This document shows, piece by piece, positions 1-8,150 of a DNA stretch of 41,541 bases (position 1 is the first letter of the stretch; the number at the start of each line of letters is the position of its first letter). The notes beneath the pieces were generated by a model, which saw nothing but the letters and a program-made list of their open reading frames with translations, was not told where the DNA came from and searched no databases. The stretch is from CAYOBW01 sp964402115 (GTDB lineage Bacteria > Verrucomicrobiota > Kiritimatiellia > UBA8416 > CAYOBW01), in contig CAYOBW010000025.1 of NCBI GenBank assembly GCA_964402115.1, positions 1 to 41,541 on the forward strand. The letters are read 5' to 3'. The translations under genes were made by a program, and so were the position numbers.

Positions 1-29
1 TCAGTGACGCAGGGTGCTGATATTGCACG

Positions 30-101
30 TAACGGCCGGGGACGGCCGTCTCCATAGCGTGGGCAGGCGACGAGGCGTGGAGACGGCGGTCCCCGCCGTT
101 A
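30..101. repeat. Long imperfect inverted repeat upstream of the ABC operon
   Basis: Positions 30-54 and 78-101 are near-perfect reverse complements of about 24 bp (TAACGGCCGGGGACGGCCGT... against ...ACGGCGGTCCCCGCCGTTA), with a loop of about 23 nt. It lies in the gap before the export operon and would fold into a strong hairpin. No T-run follows on either strand, so a classical intrinsic terminator is unlikely. A REP/MITE-like dispersed palindrome is the better guess. Only one copy was noticed in the window. Confidence 0.55.
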
Positions 102-174
102 TCGCCATCCCTCCTGCGTCTTCAGACGCGCTTCCCCTTCCTCACGAGCGGCGGCTGTGGTAGAGTGCCGGCCC

Positions 175-870
175 ATGAATCGGGCGATGGTCCAGATCCG
201 CAACTTGACGCGCGTCTACCGGCAGGGCGACATTGAGGTCACCGCGCTGAACAGCATCACGCTGGATATCGCGGAGGGTGAGTTTCTCGCGCTGATGGGG
301 CCAAGCGGCTCCGGCAAGAGCACGCTGCTGCACATCATCGCCGGGATCGACCGTCCGACGGAGGGCCAGTGCATCGTGCGCGACGTGGACGTGGCGACGC
401 TCGGCGAGACGGAGCTGGCCGACTGGCGCAACAGCCACGTCGGGTTCGTCTTTCAGACCTTCAACCTCATCCCCGTGCTGACCGCCGCCGAGAACGTGGA
501 GCTGCCGCTCCTCATCACCGCCCTGACGCCCGGCGAGCGCCGGCGCCACGCCGAGGCCGCGCTGGACCTCGTCGGGCTCGCCGACCGCATGCACCACCTG
601 CCGCGCCAGCTCTCCGGCGGCCAGGAACAGCGCGTCGCCATCGCGCGGGCCATCGTCACCGACCCTACCCTGCTCGTCGCCGACGAGCCGACCGGCAACC
701 TGGACGCGCACTCGGCCACGGACGTGCTGGACCTGCTTGGCACGCTCAACCGCGACGCGGGCAAGACGGTCATCATGGTCACGCATGACCCGAAAGCCGC
801 CGCGCACGCGCGGCGCATCGTGCACCTCGAAAAGGGCGAACTGCTCGCCGACACCCCCCTGCCGCCATGA
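175..870 (+). CDS. ABC transporter ATP-binding protein (LolD/MacB type)
   Basis: This is the cytoplasmic ATPase of an MacAB/LolCDE-type exporter, expected to power the two permeases that follow. All core motifs are visible: Walker A GPSGSGKST near residue 43, Q-loop in VFQTFN, signature LSGGQEQRVAIARA, Walker B LLVADEPTGNLD, and the switch His in MVTHDP. The length, about 231 aa, is normal for the family. I chose ATG 175; an in-frame GTG at 157 and an ATG at 187 are alternatives, and no strong Shine-Dalgarno sequence decides between them. The stop overlaps the next start (ATGA at 867-870), so it is translationally coupled to the permease. The substrate cannot be read from the sequence. Family assignment is firm. 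Confidence 0.93.
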   Translation: MNRAMVQIRNLTRVYRQGDIEVTALNSITLDIAEGEFLALMGPSGSGKSTLLHIIAGIDRPTEGQCIVRDVDVATLGETELADWRNSHVGFVFQTFNLIPVLTAAENVELPLLITALTPGERRRHAEAALDLVGLADRMHHLPRQLSGGQEQRVAIARAIVTDPTLLVADEPTGNLDAHSATDVLDLLGTLNRDAGKTVIMVTHDPKAAAHARRIVHLEKGELLADTPLPP

Positions 871-2009
871 CCATCCCGGGCTTCATCCTCCGCAACGCGC
901 TCCGCAACAAGCGCCGGCTGACGCTGACCGTGCTCAGCGTGGCGCTCAGCCTCTTCCTCTTCACCGTGCTGCAGACCGCGCTCCGCGAGCTGACCCAGCC
1001 AGCCTCTTCCGAAGACGCGGCCCTCCGCCTCGTCGTGCGCCACCGCGTATCGCTCGCGAATGTCCTGCCCGCGCGGTACCGGTCGCGGATCGAGCACATG
1101 CCCGGCGTGGAGGTGTGTTCGCCTTTCACCTGGTTCGGCGGCGTGTACAAGGACGAGAAGAACTTCTTTCCGCAGTTCGCGTGCGAGGGAAACAAAATCG
1201 CCCGGCTCTTCTCCGAGGCGGAATTCGATCCGAAGCAGATGGCCGACTTCATCCAGGACAAGGCCGCCTGCGTGGTCGGCATCAAGACCATGAACCGCTT
1301 CGGGTGGAAGATCGGCGACAAGCTCACGCTGGTCGGCACGTTCTGGGACTGCAGCCCGGAGCTCACCATCCGCGCGGTCTACCAGAAGGGCGTCGACGAG
1401 ACCAACCTCTTCTTCCACCACGCCTACTTCGACGAGCTGATGGGCGACCCGGGGCTCGCCGGCACGTTCTGGCTCCGGGCCAGCAACGCGGCGGTCATTC
1501 CGCGGCTCATCCAGGGCATCGATGACGCCTTCCGCAACACGGACGCGGAGACGAAGACGGAGACCGAGCGCGCCTTCGCGCTGGAGTTCGTCTCGATGTT
1601 CGGCAACGTGCGCATGCTGGTCGGGTCCATTTCGCTGGTGATCGTCTTCACCATGATCCTCGTGACCGCCAGCACGATGAGCATGTCCATCCGGGAGCGG
1701 ATCCGCGAGATCGCGATTCTCAAGGCCATCGGTTTCAACGGGTTGCACGTACTGGGCCTGATCGTGGCCGAGTCCTTCGGGCTGGCCGTGGCCGGCGGGT
1801 TCGTCGGCTGCTTCGGCGCCTGGGCGCTGTTCACCCATATCGATGTCTACAAGCTCAGCCGGGGTTTCTTCCTCAAGTTCGAGGTCACGCCGCACATTCT
1901 CACCGCGGGCATGCTGATCGCGGTGGCGCTGGGCCTTGCGAGTTGCGCCATCCCGGCGTACAACGCGATCCGCCTGGGCATCGTGGCGGGGCTCAGGGAG
2001 CTGGACTGA
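867..2009 (+). CDS. ABC transporter permease, FtsX/MacB type (first)
   Basis: An inner-membrane permease of 380 aa. An N-terminal membrane segment (about residues 15-37, LTLTVLSVALSLFLFTVL) is followed by a large extracytoplasmic MacB_PCD-like domain. The FtsX C-terminal domain then has three membrane segments, with the family-typical cytoplasmic stretch RERIREIAILKAIGFN at about 273-288. It overlaps the ATPase gene by 4 bp and is followed 3 bp later by a second permease of the same type, so the exporter probably uses a heterodimeric permease as in LolCE rather than the fused MacB. It is part of the plus-strand run 175-7114. The substrate is unknown; lipoprotein, peptide or lipid export are all possible. 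Confidence 0.9.
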   Translation: MTIPGFILRNALRNKRRLTLTVLSVALSLFLFTVLQTALRELTQPASSEDAALRLVVRHRVSLANVLPARYRSRIEHMPGVEVCSPFTWFGGVYKDEKNFFPQFACEGNKIARLFSEAEFDPKQMADFIQDKAACVVGIKTMNRFGWKIGDKLTLVGTFWDCSPELTIRAVYQKGVDETNLFFHHAYFDELMGDPGLAGTFWLRASNAAVIPRLIQGIDDAFRNTDAETKTETERAFALEFVSMFGNVRMLVGSISLVIVFTMILVTASTMSMSIRERIREIAILKAIGFNGLHVLGLIVAESFGLAVAGGFVGCFGAWALFTHIDVYKLSRGFFLKFEVTPHILTAGMLIAVALGLASCAIPAYNAIRLGIVAGLRELD

Positions 2010-2012
2010 ACC

Positions 2013-3176
2013 ATGGCGATTCCGATCCGCTACAACCTCCGGAACCTGCGCATGCGCTGGCGGCTCACGCTGGCGACGGCCCTCGGCGTGGCCCTGGTCG
2101 TGGCCGTGTTCATCATGGTCATGGCGCTGGCGCGGGGCCTGAAGGCGACGTACGTCAGCACGGGCGACGAGCGGAACCTGCTCGTGCTCCGCAAGGGCTC
2201 GACGGCGGAATCCAGCAGCCAGATCCAGCGCAGCGAGGTGGCGCTGCTCCGCTATCGCGACGGGATCGCGCGCGACAGCGAGGGCCGGCTCCTCATGTCG
2301 GCCGAGATCGGCCTGCTCGTCTACCTGCCACGCGCCGACGGCAGCGGCGGCGCGAACGTCAGCATGCGCGGCATGGAGCCGGCCGGCCCGGCGCTGCGGC
2401 CCCAGAGCCGCCTCGTCGCGGGGCGCATGTTCCGGCCCGGCCTGCGCGAGTGCATCGTCAGCCGCAAGATCGCGGACCGCTTCGCGCACTGCCGCGTTGG
2501 CGATACGTTTCGTTCCGGCAGCCAGCGCTGGCACGTGGTCGGCATGTTCGACGCCGGCAAGACGGCCTACGAATCGGAAATCTGGGTCGATGCCAACGAG
2601 GCCCTCTCGGTCTTCCGCCGCGACTTCTACGGCACCGTCCTGCTCCGCGCCGCGAGCCCGGCCGCCGCGGCGACGCTGATCCGGCGCATCGAAAGCGACC
2701 GCCGGCTGCAGGTCCGCGTGCTGCCCGAAACGGACTACTACAAGGAACAGACGCAAATGGCCGGGCCCATCCAGTTCCTGGGCAGCTTCCTGGCGATCGT
2801 CATGAGCATCGGCGCCGCGTTCTCGGCCATGAACACCATGTACGCCGCGGTCGGCTCCCGCACCCGCGAGATCGGGACCCTCCGCGTGCTGGGCTTCCGG
2901 CGGCGGGAGATCTACCTCTCGTTCCTGCTGGAGTCGGTGCTGCTGTCGGTGGCCGGGGGCGTGCTCGGGTGCCTGCTCTCGCTGCCGCTGAACGGCGTGG
3001 CGACGGGCACCATCGGCTGGAGCACGTTTGCCGAGGTCGCCTTCGAATTCCGCATCACGGGCGAGCTGCTGGCCCGCGGTCTGCTGTTCGCCGTCGCCAT
3101 GGGCGTCCTGGGCGGTCTGCTGCCCGCGCGCCTGGCTGCCCGTAAACCCGTGCTGGACGCACTGAGGGCCGTATGA
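2013..3176 (+). CDS. ABC transporter permease, FtsX/MacB type (second)
   Basis: A second FtsX-like permease of 387 aa. The N-terminal membrane segment is near residues 21-41 (ATALGVALVVAVFIMVMALA), followed by an extracytoplasmic domain and three C-terminal membrane segments. The cytoplasmic FtsX loop reads SRTREIGTLRVLGFRRREIY. It is a diverged paralogue of the permease just upstream, which points to an obligate heterodimer with the shared ATPase. It starts at ATG 2013, three bases after the previous stop, and the adaptor gene follows after a short gap. Nothing appears broken. The role in export is inferred from family and gene order. Confidence 0.9.
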   Translation: MAIPIRYNLRNLRMRWRLTLATALGVALVVAVFIMVMALARGLKATYVSTGDERNLLVLRKGSTAESSSQIQRSEVALLRYRDGIARDSEGRLLMSAEIGLLVYLPRADGSGGANVSMRGMEPAGPALRPQSRLVAGRMFRPGLRECIVSRKIADRFAHCRVGDTFRSGSQRWHVVGMFDAGKTAYESEIWVDANEALSVFRRDFYGTVLLRAASPAAAATLIRRIESDRRLQVRVLPETDYYKEQTQMAGPIQFLGSFLAIVMSIGAAFSAMNTMYAAVGSRTREIGTLRVLGFRRREIYLSFLLESVLLSVAGGVLGCLLSLPLNGVATGTIGWSTFAEVAFEFRITGELLARGLLFAVAMGVLGGLLPARLAARKPVLDALRAV

Positions 3177-3204
3177 CTACTTTGTGCAGCCGAAAGGGAA
3201 ACGC

Positions 3205-4182
3205 ATGAGCCCATCGTCGCAGGAAACACTGTCACGGCTGACCATCCCGCCCGCGCAGAAGGGCCGCCGCAAGGCCGGCCCGGCGCTCCTCTTCGTGTTC
3301 GTGGCGGCGGTCATCGCGATCGGCCTGCTCATCCTGGCCGCCACCGGCAAGCGTGACCGCAAGCCGACCCCCTCCCGCGCGGGCGAGGGGGCGCCGGCCG
3401 CGACCGACACGGCGCCGGCCCCCGCCGCCGCGGCGAAGCCCGGCGACGTCGTGCTGACCGTCAGCGGCTACGTGATCCCGCGCGAACGCATCGCGATCAG
3501 CCCGAAGTTCCAGGGCACGGTCAAGTGGATCGGCGTGAAGAAGGGCGACGTCGTCAAGCAGGGCGACGTGCTGGTCGAACTCGAGAACGACGAGCAGCGC
3601 GCCCGCGTGCAGGAGGCGCAGGGCCAGCTCGCGCTCGCCGAAGCCCAGCACACCAACGCCGTGGTCAGCTTCGCGCGCCAGCAGGCGCTGTCCGGCCGCA
3701 ACATCGATAGCGTCAGCGCGCTGGACGAGGCCCGGCGCGCCCGCGACACCGCGGCGGCGCAGGTCATGATCGCGAAGGGCCAGCTTGCGCTCGCACAAGC
3801 CTATCTCGACTGGTGCACGATCCGCGCGCCGATCGCCGGCACGATCCTGGAGAAACTCGTGAACCCGAACGAGCTGGTCACGCCGCAGAGCTTCGGCGGG
3901 GGGCGCGGCCCGAGCACCACGTTCCTGGCCATGGCCGACCTGAATGACCTGCAGGTCGAGGTGGACTTGAGCGAGGCCGACACGCCGAAGGTCCATCTCA
4001 ACCAGCCCTGCCGGATCAACCCCGAGGCCTACCCGGAGCGTAAGTACGAGGGCCGCGTGGCGGAAATCGCGCCGGAAGCCAGCCGCGCGAAGGGGACGCT
4101 GCAAGTCAAGGTCCAGATCAAAGCGCCGGATCGGACCCTCACGCCCGAATTGACGGCGAAGGTCGATTTTCTTGCGGAGTGA
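3205..4182 (+). CDS. HlyD/MacA-type periplasmic adaptor (membrane fusion protein)
   Basis: Links the inner-membrane ABC permeases to the TolC-type channel encoded next. The protein is about 325 aa. A signal anchor lies around residues 25-47 (LLFVFVAAVIAIGLLILAATG), followed by a Pro/Ala-rich linker, a barrel-sandwich/lipoyl half-motif (KKGDVVKQGDVLVELEND), an alpha-helical hairpin rich in Ala, Gln and Arg, and the second lipoyl half with CTIRAPIAGTI. The beta-barrel and membrane-proximal regions follow. I chose ATG 3205 because AAAGGGA sits at a good distance upstream; a GTG at 3184 is in frame but lacks a ribosome site. Its stop overlaps a possible GTG start of the next gene. Confidence 0.9.
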   Translation: MSPSSQETLSRLTIPPAQKGRRKAGPALLFVFVAAVIAIGLLILAATGKRDRKPTPSRAGEGAPAATDTAPAPAAAAKPGDVVLTVSGYVIPRERIAISPKFQGTVKWIGVKKGDVVKQGDVLVELENDEQRARVQEAQGQLALAEAQHTNAVVSFARQQALSGRNIDSVSALDEARRARDTAAAQVMIAKGQLALAQAYLDWCTIRAPIAGTILEKLVNPNELVTPQSFGGGRGPSTTFLAMADLNDLQVEVDLSEADTPKVHLNQPCRINPEAYPERKYEGRVAEIAPEASRAKGTLQVKVQIKAPDRTLTPELTAKVDFLAE

Positions 4183-4187
4183 GCACG

Positions 4188-5786
4188 ATGATACCTGACT
4201 TGAAACCCGCCTATGTCGCCGCCCTCGTCTGCGCGGCCTGCTCCGCCTGCTGCATCGCGCCCGCCCGCGCGGCCGACAATCCCGCCAGCACGGCGCCCGG
4301 CCGCGCGGCGAGCCCTGCCGCCGCGGTCACCAACGCGCCTTCCGAAGGTCCGTTGCAGCTCACGGTCGCCAGCGCCATTCTGCGGGGCCTGGAGCACAAC
4401 CGCGCCTTCAAGGTCGAGCGCCTGGCCCCGGAGATCGTGCGCACGGGCGAAGACCAGGCCCGCGCGGTCTTCGATCCGGTGCTGACGGCCAGCCTGGCCC
4501 GGCAGGACCGGAAGGGCGAGGCCGCCGCGCAGTCCGCCGGCAGCCTGACGAACACAACGGGCACGACCGACTCCGGAGACGTCGCGCTCGAACAGCGCCT
4601 GCCCACGGGCACGCGGCTGGCGCTCGGCGGGAGCGCAACCCTCACGGACTCACCGCTTTTGACCGACAGCTTCGACGCCGCGCGGGCCGGCCTGTCCGTG
4701 ACGCAGTCGCTCCTGCAGGGCGGACGCCTCGCGGCCAACCTCGCCAGCCTGCGGCAGGCCCGGCTGGACACGCTGGCCTCGCAGTACGAACTGCGCGGCT
4801 TCGCCGAGTCGCTCGTCGCGCAGATCGAGGCGGCGTACTGGGACTGCTTCCTGGCCCAGCGGCAAATCGAGATCGTGCGCGAATCCCTGAGGCTGGCGGA
4901 GCAGCAGCTGGCGGACCTCCGCGAGCGCATCCGGGTCGGGGCCATCGGCGTCATCGAAGCGTCCGCGGCGGAGGCCGAGGTCGCGTCGCGCAAGGAAGGC
5001 CTGATCAATGCGCAGAGCGCACTGCAAAGGCACCGCCTGCAGCTTCTCCGCCTCGTCAGCCCCGCCGGGGTTACGTTCGGCCGGCGCACGCTCGTGCTCC
5101 TGGACCCGCTGCCCCCGCTCGACACCGACCCGGAAGACGAGGAGGCCAGCGTCCAGCTGGCCGCGCGCCTGCGGCCCGACCTGAACCAGGCCAGGCTGCA
5201 GGTGCAGCGGGGCGAGCTGGAGGTCGTGAAGACGAAGAACGGCCTGCTGCCCCGGCTGGACCTGTTCCTGAACCTCGGGCGGACCGGGTACGCCGACTCC
5301 TTCGGCAACGCCGTCAGCGACATCGGCCGCGACGGGCACGACACCACGTTCGGCGTCCAGCTGGAGTATCCGCTGGGCCGGCGCGACGCGGACGCCCGCC
5401 ACCGCCGGGCCGTGCTCAGCCGCGAACAGGTGAGCGAGGCGCTGGACAACCTCGCCCAGCTGGTCGAACTCGACGTGCGGTCGGCCTGCGTCGAGATCCG
5501 CCGCGCCCGGGAGCAGGTCGCCGCGACAGCCGCCACCACCCGGTTCCGGGCCGACGCCCTGCAGGCGGAGACAGAGAAGTTTCGCTTCGGCAAGTCCACC
5601 GCGCTGCTCGTCGCGCAGGCCCAGCGGGATCTGCTGGCAAGCCGGATGCTCGAAGCCGCCGCCGCGGTCGGCTATCGCAAGGCGCTCGTGGAGCTGTACC
5701 TGAACGAGGGCTCCCTGCTGACGCGGCGCGGCGTGACCGTTCCCGGCAGCGAGCCGGCTGCCCCGCCCCGCACGGGCCAACCCTGA
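4188..5786 (+). CDS. TolC-family outer-membrane efflux protein
   Basis: The outer-membrane channel of the tripartite exporter. It is about 532 aa with an N-terminal signal peptide (hydrophobic, Cys/Ala-rich, ending near ARA-AD). The body has the internally duplicated outer-membrane-efflux layout, with long amphipathic helices rich in Ala, Arg, Gln and Glu (for example the stretch beginning SLRLAEQQLADLRERIRVG) and beta-strand regions such as LALGGSATLTDSP. ATG 4188 is preferred because GGAG lies 8 nt upstream; a GTG at 4179, overlapping the adaptor stop, is the alternative. Together with the four upstream genes this makes a complete ABC-type efflux system. The transported substrate is unknown. 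Confidence 0.9.
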   Translation: MIPDLKPAYVAALVCAACSACCIAPARAADNPASTAPGRAASPAAAVTNAPSEGPLQLTVASAILRGLEHNRAFKVERLAPEIVRTGEDQARAVFDPVLTASLARQDRKGEAAAQSAGSLTNTTGTTDSGDVALEQRLPTGTRLALGGSATLTDSPLLTDSFDAARAGLSVTQSLLQGGRLAANLASLRQARLDTLASQYELRGFAESLVAQIEAAYWDCFLAQRQIEIVRESLRLAEQQLADLRERIRVGAIGVIEASAAEAEVASRKEGLINAQSALQRHRLQLLRLVSPAGVTFGRRTLVLLDPLPPLDTDPEDEEASVQLAARLRPDLNQARLQVQRGELEVVKTKNGLLPRLDLFLNLGRTGYADSFGNAVSDIGRDGHDTTFGVQLEYPLGRRDADARHRRAVLSREQVSEALDNLAQLVELDVRSACVEIRRAREQVAATAATTRFRADALQAETEKFRFGKSTALLVAQAQRDLLASRMLEAAAAVGYRKALVELYLNEGSLLTRRGVTVPGSEPAAPPRTGQP

Positions 5787-5803
5787 AAGGAAAACTCTCT
5801 GCC

Positions 5804-7114
5804 ATGAAGCGGATCTTTATCGCACTCCTTGCCTGCGCAGTTGCATGGTCGGTCCGCTGTGGCCTCGCGGACGACTGGCCCCAGTGGCGCGGGCCCGAGC
5901 GCAACGGCGTCTGGCGCGAAACGGGCTTACTGAAAGAGTTCCCAAGCACGGGACTCAAGATCCTGTGGCGGGCGGAGATTTCGGCCGGCTATTCCGGACC
6001 CACGGTAGCTGGCGGCCGAGTCTACGTGACCGACCGCGTGCAGACTGCCGGCGAGCAGGAACGCGTCCTTTGTTTCGACGCGACAACCGGCAGCAACGTC
6101 TGGGTTCACGGCTACGAGTGCCGGTACGCGGGGGTCGGCTATCCCGACGGCCCCCGGGCGTCGGTCACGATTGACGACGGGCGGGCGTATGCCCTGGGCA
6201 CGACGGGCCACCTGCGGTGCCTTGACGCCGCGACTGGCAAGCTTCTCTGGAAGAAGACCCCGGATGTGGACTACCAGATCGCCAGGCCCATCTGGGGGCT
6301 GGCTTCGGCGCCGCTCGTCGAGGGCGAGCTGGTCGTCGTGCAGCTCGGCGCCAAGCCCGATGCCTGCATCGTCGGGCTGGACAGGCGTACCGGCGCGGAG
6401 CAGTGGCGCGCGCTGAGCGACCGGGCATCCTATGCGGCGCCCATCGTCATCGTTCAGGCCGGCAAACGCGTGCTGGTCTGCTGGACGGGCGACCGCCTCG
6501 CCGGGCTTGATCCGCTGTCGGGCGCCGTGTACTGGAGCCATCCCACGCCGCCGAAGCAGATGGTCATCAACGTCCCGACCCCGGTCGTGGACGGCGACCG
6601 GCTCTTCCTGGCCTGCTTCTACGACGGGTCGTACATGTTCAAGCTGGGCCGCGACACGCTGACAGCCGACCTCGCGTGGCGACGCATCGGCAGGAGCGAG
6701 CGGGAGACCGATGCCCTGCATTGCATGTTCAGCACGCCGTTGATGCGTGGCGGTTACGTCTACGGCGTGGACAGCTACGGGCAGTTGCGTTGCCTGAACG
6801 CCGGGAACGGCGACCGTGTCTGGGAGGATGCGACCGCCGTACCCGGTGCGCGCTGGGCCAGCATACACATGGTCGAGAACGGACAGCAGGTCTGGATGTT
6901 CAACGAACAGGGCGAACTGCTTATCGGCCGCCTGTCGCCCCAGGGCTTCGCGGCAATCAGCCGGGCGAAACTGATCGAACCCACCCAGGGCCAACTGTCC
7001 AGGAGCGGCAAGGGCGTCTGCTGGTCCCATCCCGCCTTCGCCTTGCAGCGCGTGTATGCCAGGAACGACAAAGAGCTGGTCTGCGCCGACCTCCGTGAGG
7101 GAAGCGTGAAGTGA
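5804..7114 (+). CDS. Secreted PQQ-like beta-propeller protein
   Basis: A 436-aa exported protein. A signal peptide (MKRIFIALLACAVAWSVRCG) is followed directly by DDWPQWRGPERNGVW, the signature start of the PQQ-binding-like repeat family common in Planctomycetota and Verrucomicrobiota. Propeller blades are visible as repeated G-x-x-x-C-L-D-A-x-T-G-x-x-x-W segments (CFDATTGSNVWVHG, CLDAATGKLLWKK, GLDRRTGAEQWRA, CLNAGNGDRVWED). It is related to BamB-type propellers but probably has no PQQ cofactor or dehydrogenase activity. A ribosome site AAAGGA precedes the ATG, and it starts 17 bp after the TolC-type gene, so it is likely part of the export operon. Its job there is not evident; an assembly or scaffold role is a guess. 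Confidence 0.88.
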   Translation: MKRIFIALLACAVAWSVRCGLADDWPQWRGPERNGVWRETGLLKEFPSTGLKILWRAEISAGYSGPTVAGGRVYVTDRVQTAGEQERVLCFDATTGSNVWVHGYECRYAGVGYPDGPRASVTIDDGRAYALGTTGHLRCLDAATGKLLWKKTPDVDYQIARPIWGLASAPLVEGELVVVQLGAKPDACIVGLDRRTGAEQWRALSDRASYAAPIVIVQAGKRVLVCWTGDRLAGLDPLSGAVYWSHPTPPKQMVINVPTPVVDGDRLFLACFYDGSYMFKLGRDTLTADLAWRRIGRSERETDALHCMFSTPLMRGGYVYGVDSYGQLRCLNAGNGDRVWEDATAVPGARWASIHMVENGQQVWMFNEQGELLIGRLSPQGFAAISRAKLIEPTQGQLSRSGKGVCWSHPAFALQRVYARNDKELVCADLREGSVK

Positions 7115-7175
7115 GTATGGACCCGGGAACTTGATGCTTGTAGGCGCATCCGCGAGATCGCTATAAGGAGGCGCT

Positions 7176-8147
7176 GTGCTTGCGCCGAAACATGCCGAAT
7201 CCGGTCAGATGCCGCGGCGCCGCGCGACGCGGCGCCCGACAGACCTGTACCTGCCGCCGCTCTACGTCCTGCGCCGCATCACATCGGCCCGGGTCGACGT
7301 GGGCCCCACGTGCAAGTTCCTCGACGTCAACACCGCCGCCGAGTGCGTGAAGCCGCTGATCGCGAGCGGCATCAGCCGCTGCGGCATCGATATTCTGCGG
7401 GACAAGTACCTCGCCGGCACCGACCGCTCGGACGACCACCTGGTCTACTTCGTCATCGACGGAACGGTCACGGCCACCAGCCAGGACTACCGGCGCCTCC
7501 TGACGGCCGGCGACCTGCTCGTGTCGCGCATCGACCAGGGGCTGTGGCTCCAGCTCCAGCCCGGAGAGCATTGCCGCGGCCTCTTCTTCCACATCTACGA
7601 CGTCGAGCGGTGGAGTTCCATCCGCAACGCGAATCTGCTCGTGCGCCGGGCGCTCGCGCCCGCGAGCATGGACTTCGCGCTGCAGCGCCTGGCGCTGGAG
7701 TCGCTCTCCGGGAATTTCGACTCCAACCAGGTGGGCGCGCACTACGCCGCCATCGTGCTGCTCTACCTGGACCGCGAACTCGCCGACATCGAGGAGCCGC
7801 ACGCCCGCATGCTGCGCCACCGGCTCTTCGGGATGTGGGACCGGGTCGGCAAGTCCCTGCACGAGGACTGGACCGCCACCCGGATGGCGGCGGAACTGAA
7901 CGTGAGCGCCGGCTATCTGCACCGGATCGTCCGCGCGTACCACGCCGTCACGCCGATGGAGCTGTTGCGGAACATGCGCATGGAGAGGGCGAAGAGCCTG
8001 CTGAAGGAGACCTTCATGACGCTCGAGGCGATCGCTGCCGAGTTGGGCTACCGCACGGCCTTCTCGTTCTCCAACGTCTTCCTGGCCACGACGGGCAAGC
8101 GCCCCGGCCAATTCCGCAAGGAAGCCGCGGCGAAGAAGCAGGCCTGA
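7176..8147 (+). CDS. AraC-family transcriptional regulator
   Basis: A 323-aa DNA-binding regulator. The first ~210 residues look like an AraC-type cupin sensor domain (beta-rich, with VYFVIDGTVTATSQDYRRLLTAGDLL). The last ~100 residues carry the double helix-turn-helix: first HTH TRMAAELNVSAGYLHRIVRA, and the second with the family signature near LEAIAAELGYRTAFSFSNVFLATTGKRPGQFRK. The start is GTG 7176 because AAGGAGG lies just upstream; ATG 7209 is weaker. It follows the propeller gene by 61 bp and converges with the 8151-9380 gene. AraC proteins of this layout usually bind tandem direct repeats near the -35 box. Two such sites occur at 19278-19317 and 41436-41471, so those promoters are candidate targets (inference). 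Confidence 0.9.
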   Translation: MLAPKHAESGQMPRRRATRRPTDLYLPPLYVLRRITSARVDVGPTCKFLDVNTAAECVKPLIASGISRCGIDILRDKYLAGTDRSDDHLVYFVIDGTVTATSQDYRRLLTAGDLLVSRIDQGLWLQLQPGEHCRGLFFHIYDVERWSSIRNANLLVRRALAPASMDFALQRLALESLSGNFDSNQVGAHYAAIVLLYLDRELADIEEPHARMLRHRLFGMWDRVGKSLHEDWTATRMAAELNVSAGYLHRIVRAYHAVTPMELLRNMRMERAKSLLKETFMTLEAIAAELGYRTAFSFSNVFLATTGKRPGQFRKEAAAKKQA

Positions 8148-8150
8148 GGG

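Noticed and set aside
453..2756. A 767-codon minus-strand ORF across the ABC transporter genes
   Set aside because: Crosses three well-supported plus-strand genes and has a low-complexity Arg/Glu/His-rich composition; a shadow of high GC content.
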